In this document: one piece after another, positions 49,716 to 56,843 of the stretch
Numbering within the stretch: position 1 is the stretch's first letter
Layout of the letters: each line of letters begins with the position of its first letter
DNA from: GCA-2720975 sp964467985
Lineage (GTDB): Bacteria > Planctomycetota > UBA1135 > GCA-002686595
Length of the DNA stretch: 64,000 bases
Direction of reading: 5' to 3'
NCBI GenBank assembly: GCA_964467985.1
Contig: CAYXTP010000007.1
Coordinates: 62,001 to 126,000, forward strand
Made by a program: the position numbers and the translations under genes
Notes under the pieces: generated by a model
What the model saw: the letters and a program-made list of their open reading frames with translations, nothing else
What the model was told of the DNA's origin: nothing
Databases searched by the model: none

Positions 49716-51710
49716 ATGGAAAAGACCTTCAATGAGTTGAGCCTCGTGGGTGGGCTGCCGTCTTCGTTGCGCGTGTCCATGCAGCTCATGGAGCTGATGC
49801 GTGCAGGAGAGCGGGACGTGGAAGCCCTGGCGAGAATCGTGCAGTGCGATCCGGCCCTCTCGCTACGACTGATCAAGTTGGCCAACCAGAATCTTGCGCA
49901 GGGTAAGGGTCACACGGATGATGTGCCGACTGCGCTTGCCCGGGTGGGCTGGGACGCAGCGCAAGCACTGCTCATGGGTTTCTCTCTGGTCAAGGAAGAG
50001 TGGGGCCGTGACCTCACTGAATTCGACCATGGTGCTTACTGGTTGCGTGCTCAGTTGACCGCCCAATTGTGTGAAGCCCTCTCCAGCGCAGCAGGCTGGG
50101 ACCACCCGCAACGTGCCTACTCCCTGGGCTTGATCGCGGACATCGGTACGCTGACATTGGCGAAGGTCCACCGTGCTCGCTTCATGTTGATCCTCCAGGC
50201 GCAACCTGGGGCAGTTGGGCGTGCACGCTCAAAGCGCGAAACCGAAGTGCTCGGGATCAACCATTGCGAAGTGAGTCACGCCCTCCTGGATGATGCAGGT
50301 CTCTCTCCGGAGCTGCGGGAGGCCGTGCTGATCCACAAGGAGTACGACCGGATCTGCGAGCAGAAGGGCGATGTCAAGAGCTGGGCCGCACTACTGCTTG
50401 CTAGCCAATCCGCTGCGTCGATGTGTACTGATCGATGCAAGGACTGCAATAAACCGTGTTGCGCGGAGGTGCGGACGTCCGCCAATGACGTCGAAGAATT
50501 GTTCGCCAAGTGCTGTCAACTACTCGGTCTCACCGCAGAGCAGGCAGAAGCCGCTCGCGTTGAAGCCACCGCGCATTGGACACGATTGCGGGACGAGCTG
50601 GACACGGCCTCAGATCCCGCTTGCGTAGCCGACATCAATCAATGTGGGGCCCCCACAGAAGACCGCGATCGTGCGAGTCATCCGCAGCCCACTCCCAGCC
50701 CAAGCGTTGCACAGAACGCACCCGCAAGGACCTCGGTCCCGGCCCTAGACCAAGTGCGCTGGGGTGAGTCAGCCCGCATCTTGCTAGTGGATGACGACCC
50801 CCTCATTCGGCGGGTTGTCGGAGCACAGTTGCGCAAGGCGGGCAATGAAGTACTGCTTGCCAGTGACGGCCAGGAGGGGCTGGAAAAAGCCTTGACCCTC
50901 AATCCCCAAGTCGTAGTCACCGACTGGAACATGCCCGGCATGACAGGAGTGGAACTGTGCGAGATGCTGCGCGCCACAGATGTTGGACGCCGCTTGTGCA
51001 TCTTGATGTTGACCTCGCGTGATGGCGAGGCGGACCAGATCATTGAAGTCTTGCAAGCGGGTGCCGATGACTATGTCACGAAGCCGAGTGATCCTGGCGT
51101 ATTACAGGCTCGCGTTCAGGCAGGGCTACGAACAGTCCACATGCGGGAGCGGCTTGAATCGATGGAATCGGCACGCCTGGATCAGGTTGCGGAGCTCGGG
51201 ATTTTGGCTAGGCAACTAGAGCTTGCTGCGCTCACGGACCCGCTTACTCAGTTGCCGAATCGACGCTATGCGATGCGGCGGCTGGAACAAGAATGGGAAT
51301 CCTCAACCCGAACGGGACAGCCCATGTCGGTGATCATCTCCGACCTCGATCACTTCAAGCAAATCAACGACACCTACGGGCATGGCGGAGGGGACGAGGT
51401 TCTGAAGGAGGTGAGTCTTCGCATGCGTGCAGCTCTCCGGTTGAGCGATGTTCTCAGTCGTTATGGTGGCGAGGAGTTCCTCACCCTCAACCCGGCCAGC
51501 AATGCGGCTGATGCACGCCTGTGTGCGGAACGCGTTCGCCAGGCCGTCGCCAAGACGCCCATCCAGCATGGGCTCATGAACTGCACTGTGACGCTCAGCT
51601 TGGGGATCGCAGAGCGGACTCCGGAGATGGAGTCTCCCGAGGACCTGCTGCTGGCGGCGGATCAAGCGCTCTACACGGCCAAGGCCCTGGGTCGAAACCG
51701 CTGTGCCTGA
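49716..51710 (+). CDS. HDOD - receiver - GGDEF signalling protein (putative diguanylate cyclase)
   Basis: The 664-residue protein has three modules. The N-terminal HDOD domain (about 8-215) begins LVGGLPSSLRVSMQLMELM. A cysteine cluster (CTDRCKDCNKPCC, about 237-249) and a linker follow. The receiver (about 352-470) has DDD at the acidic pocket, the phospho-Asp in VVTDWNMPGMTGVE, and Lys in DDYVTKPSD. The GGDEF domain (about 500-660) has YGGEEFLTL, an active-type signature, and DLDHFKQINDTYGH. It should make cyclic di-GMP when the receiver is phosphorylated, probably through the adjacent Hpt protein. A sensor kinase is not encoded here. Confidence 0.9.
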   Translation: MEKTFNELSLVGGLPSSLRVSMQLMELMRAGERDVEALARIVQCDPALSLRLIKLANQNLAQGKGHTDDVPTALARVGWDAAQALLMGFSLVKEEWGRDLTEFDHGAYWLRAQLTAQLCEALSSAAGWDHPQRAYSLGLIADIGTLTLAKVHRARFMLILQAQPGAVGRARSKRETEVLGINHCEVSHALLDDAGLSPELREAVLIHKEYDRICEQKGDVKSWAALLLASQSAASMCTDRCKDCNKPCCAEVRTSANDVEELFAKCCQLLGLTAEQAEAARVEATAHWTRLRDELDTASDPACVADINQCGAPTEDRDRASHPQPTPSPSVAQNAPARTSVPALDQVRWGESARILLVDDDPLIRRVVGAQLRKAGNEVLLASDGQEGLEKALTLNPQVVVTDWNMPGMTGVELCEMLRATDVGRRLCILMLTSRDGEADQIIEVLQAGADDYVTKPSDPGVLQARVQAGLRTVHMRERLESMESARLDQVAELGILARQLELAALTDPLTQLPNRRYAMRRLEQEWESSTRTGQPMSVIISDLDHFKQINDTYGHGGGDEVLKEVSLRMRAALRLSDVLSRYGGEEFLTLNPASNAADARLCAERVRQAVAKTPIQHGLMNCTVTLSLGIAERTPEMESPEDLLLAADQALYTAKALGRNRCA

Positions 51711-51726
51711 TCCCCCTCGCAGGGAA

Positions 51727-53757
51727 TCACTCGACGAAGAAGGGTGAGGTCCAGGCGAGGCTCCCATCCGCCTGATGCACGCGTAGGTACACGTACTCCC
51801 CAGGATCCAGATCTTTGAGCGGGATGCTTCCAGTGAACCGACGTTCACCTTGGAGTTCCAGGTTGTGGACGACACCTGAGCGAACCAAGTCCAATCGCGA
51901 TAGCCCGACCGTGCCGAGTATGAGCACGTCAAGGGCTGCTTCTTCTCCAAGCCCCGTTGCCGCGACGCTGGATCCCATCGGGTGCCCGCCCAGCGAGGCT
52001 TGCAAGAGCACCCGTGGACCGCTTGTGGCGTAGCAAGCGCGCGCGCGCAGGGATTCAAGTAGGTCTTCACGTGTCAAGTTCTCAGCAATGACCGCGGCCA
52101 ACCCTCCAGTTCCCATGCGGTCCACATCGGATGCGGTCCGCCCGGGCCTCCACCCATAAACGGGCGACAGGTGGGGCAGGCCGGGGTGTCCATCGTGGCT
52201 GTCGCCGCTGCCGATGAACCCAAGCTGCACTCCCCGATCGAGCACATCCCGCACGAAATTCCCTGGTCGCGGATTCCGGACGGTCCTTGGTGAATCGAGG
52301 GCCTCGCTACTGCCATGAACACTCATGACCTCCGTTACCGGTTCCAGGACTGGGTCGGGGCGAAAGGTCCAGTTCGTGGGGATCGGATCGCCAGCTGAGT
52401 GATGTGCGAATGTGAGTGCCGGTTGACCCTCAAGTGCTTCCCACAGTTGCCGCGGGTCCTGGTAGTTCTCATCTACGGACGAGAACAACTCCGCGGTCTC
52501 ACCAAAGAAGACCACGTGGCGGTGGCCATGAATCCAGCTCGTCCATTCGTAGCCAGGCAAGGTAACGAAGCGTCCAGGGTCATGGTGGGCGAGGGCCGCC
52601 GCTCGGAGCTCATCCCAGAGTTCGGGCGACTGATCGATGAAGCGCACACCGAAGTGGTCGTGATCGGTCAAGCAGGCGAAGTCGAGACCCGCAGTGTACC
52701 GTGCGTAGTCGAACCACTCTCCGGGTTCGCCCGTGCCATCTGAAAAATTGGAGTGACCGTGCAGGTCGCCCCAGAACACGCGCCGCGCGTTCGGATCGAT
52801 CCATGTTGGACCCGCTTCGCTGCGAACGGTTGAATCGCCAAGTTGAGCTTCTACGGCCAGGCGGACCACACCGCTGGACTCGGCGAGGACTTCGATCTGC
52901 TTGTGCCCCTCGTCCTCTGCAGAGAAGACAACCTCGGCAGGCATTTCCCAGGAAGGCGGGCGGTTCTCGATCCGCACGACTCCTTCAAAGGCCACACCGT
53001 CATTACCGTGCATGTCGAGCAGGGCGATCGTGAGGGTGAACGTCTCTCCTGGCCGCACGATGCTCGGCGTGCTGGCCACAATTCGCGCCGCAGGTCCCGC
53101 CAGCACATCCACTGTGGGCGATGCGCGCAATAGTCCTCGAACGCCATCACCGTCGCCGTCCACGTAGAACCAGATGTGTGCCCCTTGCTCTGCGTGCCGG
53201 TCGACTAGGGCGCCCGGCCCCTGCGCACCGTATTCGATGCGCACCCGCTCGCCTTCTTTCAGCGCGCGCCCGCCCACCTCGATGACCAAGTATCCAGCGG
53301 CGGCGGAGCCGACAGTGTAGACCTCCAGCTCTACCCCTTCTGCTTCTGTTGTCACGCGTGTGAACCCAGCGCGACTTGCGTGCGTAGTCTGCGGTACCGA
53401 CCAGCCCCAAAAAGGCTCGGGCATGACGTGGATCTGGCCGCCTACGGCAACACCATGTTGGCCGACCTCATAGCGTAGGTCGAAGCGCTGGGGCCGACCC
53501 GCCCTAATGATCGGCGCAGACCCCCCTTCCCAGACCAGACTTGCCTTGCCGCCTCCGTCACTGTCCGAGCGTTGGGCGGCCATGTCCGCGCGGAACTCCT
53601 CGACCTGTGACCAAAGCGCATAGGGCGGGTTGGGGTCATCTGAAACGGGCACGGACTTTTCCGGTCCGGCGGCTGGTCTGCACCCCATCCCGAACAAGGC
53701 GGAGCCCAACAGGGCGCCGACCGTGAGGGTCGGGAAAGACTTCTGGATCGCGAACAC
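51727..53757 (-). CDS. DUF3604 / PHP-type metallohydrolase lipoprotein
   Basis: This exported protein of 676 residues has a lipobox-like N-terminus (LTVGALLGSALFGMGC), so it is probably a lipoprotein. Two beta-rich regions precede the PHP-like catalytic part, with metal motifs WGDLHGHSNFSDGTG, CLTDHDHFGV, LPGYEWTS and GSGDSHDGHPGL. The family contains putative phosphoesterases of unknown substrate. I use GTG 53757 because the signal sequence starts there; the longer frame overlaps the divergent M20 gene. A TACTAT box lies 9 bases upstream of GTG, so the mRNA leader may be very short. Confidence 0.83.
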   Translation of the reverse strand: MFAIQKSFPTLTVGALLGSALFGMGCRPAAGPEKSVPVSDDPNPPYALWSQVEEFRADMAAQRSDSDGGGKASLVWEGGSAPIIRAGRPQRFDLRYEVGQHGVAVGGQIHVMPEPFWGWSVPQTTHASRAGFTRVTTEAEGVELEVYTVGSAAAGYLVIEVGGRALKEGERVRIEYGAQGPGALVDRHAEQGAHIWFYVDGDGDGVRGLLRASPTVDVLAGPAARIVASTPSIVRPGETFTLTIALLDMHGNDGVAFEGVVRIENRPPSWEMPAEVVFSAEDEGHKQIEVLAESSGVVRLAVEAQLGDSTVRSEAGPTWIDPNARRVFWGDLHGHSNFSDGTGEPGEWFDYARYTAGLDFACLTDHDHFGVRFIDQSPELWDELRAAALAHHDPGRFVTLPGYEWTSWIHGHRHVVFFGETAELFSSVDENYQDPRQLWEALEGQPALTFAHHSAGDPIPTNWTFRPDPVLEPVTEVMSVHGSSEALDSPRTVRNPRPGNFVRDVLDRGVQLGFIGSGDSHDGHPGLPHLSPVYGWRPGRTASDVDRMGTGGLAAVIAENLTREDLLESLRARACYATSGPRVLLQASLGGHPMGSSVAATGLGEEAALDVLILGTVGLSRLDLVRSGVVHNLELQGERRFTGSIPLKDLDPGEYVYLRVHQADGSLAWTSPFFVE

Positions 53758-53825
53758 AATCCGAATAGTACTCTGCTCGCACTCGCCAGGTCTCGCACTG
53801 TCTCGCCTTCGGGTAGGCTCGGGCC

Positions 53826-55253
53826 ATGGACTCCCAAGAGCTGACGCAATTCGTGGACCGTGTTTGGGACGACGAGATCGTTCCAAGTCTCGTCGAGTAC
53901 ATCCGCATCCCTAACAAGTCGCCTGATTTCGACCCCGACTGGAAGGCTCACGGGCACATGGACCGGGCGGCTCGGTGGATTGCCGACTGGTGTCGCGGCC
54001 GAGCGATTCAAGGGCTGGAGTTGGAACTCGTGGAGTTGGAGGGTCGTACACCCCTGATCTTCATGGAAATCCCAGGAGACGCGGCCAGCACTTTGTTGAT
54101 GTACGGCCACCTGGACAAGCAGCCGGAGATGGAAGGCTGGCGGGAGGGGCATGGACCTTTCGAACCCTCACTCGAAGGTGACAAGCTCTACGGTCGCGGT
54201 GGGGCAGATGACGGCTACTCGGCCTACGCGTCGTTGACGGCAATCGAGGCGCTGCAAGCCCAGGGCATTGCCCACCCGCGCGTTGTCATCTTGATCGAGG
54301 GCTGCGAAGAGAGCGGTAGCTACGACCTGCCGCACTACATTGACCACCTCGAAGCGCGCATCGGGAAACCGGACCTGGTTGTATGCCTCGACAGCGGCGC
54401 GGGGGACTACGAGCGTCTTTGGCTGACCACCTCCCTTCGGGGCTATGCCATGGGGAACTTGAGCGTGGAGACTTTGAGCGAGGGAGTGCACTCCGGAGAC
54501 GCGGGTGGAATCGTCCCCGAGACCTTTCGAATCGTGCGCAACCTACTCGGTCGGCTAGAGGATTCCGCAACGGGACGCGTCAGCGTCGAAGCCCTGCATG
54601 TAGAAATTCCACAGGAACGGCGCGAGCAGGCGCAGGTCGTTGCGCAGGTTCTAGGGCAGGATGTCTACGAGTGTTTTCCGTTTGTAGGTGAGACTCAACC
54701 TGTGGGAGTCGACCTCTCCGAGTTGGTTTTGAATCGAACCTGGCGCCCCGCTCTGGCCGTGACGGGTGCGGACGGTTTGCCTTCTATCGCCGACGCGGGC
54801 AACGTCCTGAGGCCGCGCACAAGTGTAAAGCTCTCCCTGCGCATCCCGCCCACCTGCGATCCCGAGCAGGCTGTTGCAGCGGTGAAGGAAACCCTAGAAG
54901 CGAGCCCTCCCCATGGTGCGCGGGTTAGGTTTGGTGACACGGGGGGTGCCGGGGGGTGGAACGCTCCCGACCTGGCCCCCTGGCTGGCAGAGGCCGTTGA
55001 TGAGGCTTCCAAGACGTTCTTCGACAAGGGTGCCGTCCTGATGGGTGAGGGTGGCACGATCCCCTTCATGGGGTTGCTTGGGGAGAAGTTTCCCCAAGCT
55101 CAATTCGTCATTACGGGGGTCCTGGGCCCCGCCAGCAACGCCCATGGCCCCAACGAGTTCCTGCACATTCCTATGGGCAAGAAACTCACCGCTTGCGTGG
55201 CCAGAATTACCGCTCGGCTGTGCGAGCACAGTAGGGAGAGTGCCGGGGCTTGA
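53826..55253 (+). CDS. M20-family metallopeptidase (dipeptidase-like)
   Basis: This is a di-zinc peptidase of 475 residues. Metal and catalytic motifs are LMYGHLDKQPE, GRGGADDGYSAYA and LIEGCEESGSYDLP; the dimerisation domain includes SEGVHSGDAGGIVPE, and the last His motif is SNAHGPNEFLHIPM. There is no signal peptide, so it should act on small peptides in the cytoplasm. It is divergent from the DUF3604 gene and converges with the DinB-like gene, whose stop is 4 bases from its own. Confidence 0.94.
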   Translation: MDSQELTQFVDRVWDDEIVPSLVEYIRIPNKSPDFDPDWKAHGHMDRAARWIADWCRGRAIQGLELELVELEGRTPLIFMEIPGDAASTLLMYGHLDKQPEMEGWREGHGPFEPSLEGDKLYGRGGADDGYSAYASLTAIEALQAQGIAHPRVVILIEGCEESGSYDLPHYIDHLEARIGKPDLVVCLDSGAGDYERLWLTTSLRGYAMGNLSVETLSEGVHSGDAGGIVPETFRIVRNLLGRLEDSATGRVSVEALHVEIPQERREQAQVVAQVLGQDVYECFPFVGETQPVGVDLSELVLNRTWRPALAVTGADGLPSIADAGNVLRPRTSVKLSLRIPPTCDPEQAVAAVKETLEASPPHGARVRFGDTGGAGGWNAPDLAPWLAEAVDEASKTFFDKGAVLMGEGGTIPFMGLLGEKFPQAQFVITGVLGPASNAHGPNEFLHIPMGKKLTACVARITARLCEHSRESAGA

Positions 55254-55256
55254 CGC

Positions 55257-55799
55257 CTAGCCTTGTTCGTCATCCCGGATGGCGACCGCAGCCAGAACGT
55301 CGTCGACAATCGCGAGATGGTGCAGCGTGTGCAGGCGTGCAAAACACAGCCACATGGCCGCACTAAGCGGGCCAAGGAGCTGGTGGGGGATGTGATTTGG
55401 GGCAGTCGTGATGGCCCCTGGGTTCTGACTCAACCGTTGCAGCAGTTGCAGGTTTCCCTCCTGCTCGCGCGCCAAGAACTCGGCGTTGACTTCATCTGAC
55501 GGCCGCACCATGCGCGGCGCCTCAGCCTGACCCCGTGGAAAGTGCTCCAGCTCAAAGAACGCCCTGGTGCCTTCGGATGGCTCCACACCCTCCGCGATCA
55601 GGAGCCCTTTTTGAGCCACGAGGCTCTCAACGTTGCGAAGGGAGAGGTCGCAAGCCAGGGCCATGTGGTAGAGGTGCTGATCGACGGACCAAGCCGAGAC
55701 CTCTGCCTCCCGCGCAGGCCCGGCCGCCCCGTCTGCCCGGAGTTCCCGACAACGGTTGAGGGCGACTCGAAGGCCCGCCAGATCCTGGTCGATGTCCAT
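55257..55799 (-). CDS. DinB-like (DUF1569-type) four-helix protein
   Basis: The 180-residue protein is helical with metal-site histidines in the usual places. WSVDQHLYHMALA is the first, and HQLLGPLSAAMWLCFARLHT followed by LHHLAIVDDV is the C-terminal pair. DUF1569/DinB proteins are often thiol-linked metalloenzymes, but the substrate is unknown. It runs opposite to the M20 peptidase and away from the tRNA gene. Confidence 0.8.
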   Translation of the reverse strand: MDIDQDLAGLRVALNRCRELRADGAAGPAREAEVSAWSVDQHLYHMALACDLSLRNVESLVAQKGLLIAEGVEPSEGTRAFFELEHFPRGQAEAPRMVRPSDEVNAEFLAREQEGNLQLLQRLSQNPGAITTAPNHIPHQLLGPLSAAMWLCFARLHTLHHLAIVDDVLAAVAIRDDEQG

Positions 55800-55840
55800 A
55801 GTGCCTAGGCGCCCGATCCTGCGCGCGCGAGATGATACGC

Positions 55841-55846
55841 TATGCT
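55841..55846 (+). promoter_or_regulatory. putative -10 box of the CAU tRNA
   Basis: TATGCT ends 7 bases before the first base of the tRNA, a suitable distance for a -10. The same hexamer is in the shared 13-mer upstream of queD and a porin gene. No good -35 is visible. Confidence 0.4.
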
Positions 55847-55852
55847 CGCTCC

Positions 55853-55929
55853 GGGCCCTTAGCTCAGTTGGTTAGAGCTGCTGACTCATAATCGGTAGGT
55901 CGTTGGTTCGAATCCAACAGGGCCCACCA
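55853..55929 (+). tRNA. tRNA with CAU anticodon, probably tRNA-Ile2 (lysidine-modified)
   Basis: GGGCCCT pairs with AGGGCCC, followed by A and an encoded CCA. The anticodon loop CTCATAA gives CAU. The sequence, including GACTCATAATCGGTAGGTCG and the T-arm TTGGTTCGAATCCAA, resembles the Escherichia coli minor Ile tRNA (ileX) more than elongator Met tRNA. The anticodon stem has two G-U pairs. Identity (Ile2 or Met) depends on whether TilS modifies C34, which sequence alone cannot prove. Confidence 0.85.
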
Positions 55930-55958
55930 ACGCTTCCCCTCGGGATTGAACCCAGGCG

Positions 55959-56843
55959 ATGGACTCCACCCCCAGATCAATGAGCTTGCCTTTTGTTGGG
56001 CTCTTGGCATTGCTCAGTGCGCTACTGCAGAGCCCGGCCATGCCGCAGGCGGGCATGTCCGCTTCGGCCAGGCAACGCAGGAGCCTGGAGCCACTCGTGG
56101 AATCGGTTGCCCTGCGCCTCGAACTCCACATTCCATCGGTTCGGGCATCCGTCGTCGAGCGCAGGGTACGCAAGGCGCTGGCCAATCAGGTTCCTGCTGT
56201 GGTCAAGGACAACCTCGACGCGCTCATTCGCGAACTCGTCATCGAGGGCCGTGACTTGGGCCGCAAGGATCGCGATCGAGTGGGACGGGACTTGTGTGTG
56301 GATCTGGGCATGAGCTTGCCGGCACTGGCCAGCGAGCTGGTTCCATTGCAGCCCAAGGAGAAGATCGAGGAAGACTCGGATTTCTTGCTGATTGGGTTCG
56401 CTAGCGAGCACGCAGCTTGTCTCCTTCACAACAAAGAGGCGATCGCCAAGATAGAAGACCGCAACGGCGAGCCCTTGGAGGCTTCGACAAAGAAGGGCCT
56501 CGGAGAGCTCGCGGCCTACTACGCCAGAATTTTTCCCCTGAAGTTTGGGATCGAGCGCCCTCCCAAAGACTTCCGTGATCTGCTCACCGAGGCCATGACC
56601 ACTTCCAGCACAAGGCGCGCCCGTCTGGCCGTTGTGGCCAAGCTACGCCACTTGTTGAGACCCAGCACCTACGAGGAGTTTGAGGCTGAGACCCTGGCAG
56701 AGAAGATCGACGCCGAAACCCTTGTCGAAGAGCGTATTCGCGAAGCCCTCGCCGACTCGGCCATTTGGGAACGCCTGCGGCTGGATCACGAGGCCATGCT
56801 GAAGGATCCTAAGGCCATGCGGCGTTCTCTCAAGGACCGCTAG
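55959..56843 (+). CDS. secreted protein of unknown function
   Basis: The 294-residue protein has a signal peptide (SLPFVGLLALLSALLQSPAM). The mature part is mainly helical, with LRLELHIPSVRASVVERRVR, an AELVPLQP-like turn (ASELVPLQPKEKIEEDSDF) and ending LRLDHEAMLKDPKAMRRSLK. No cysteine motif, transmembrane segment or enzyme signature stands out. It follows the tRNA after 29 bases. Its stop TAG shares the tetramer CTAG with the stop of the convergent coiled-coil gene. Confidence 0.7.
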   Translation: MDSTPRSMSLPFVGLLALLSALLQSPAMPQAGMSASARQRRSLEPLVESVALRLELHIPSVRASVVERRVRKALANQVPAVVKDNLDALIRELVIEGRDLGRKDRDRVGRDLCVDLGMSLPALASELVPLQPKEKIEEDSDFLLIGFASEHAACLLHNKEAIAKIEDRNGEPLEASTKKGLGELAAYYARIFPLKFGIERPPKDFRDLLTEAMTTSSTRRARLAVVAKLRHLLRPSTYEEFEAETLAEKIDAETLVEERIREALADSAIWERLRLDHEAMLKDPKAMRRSLKDR

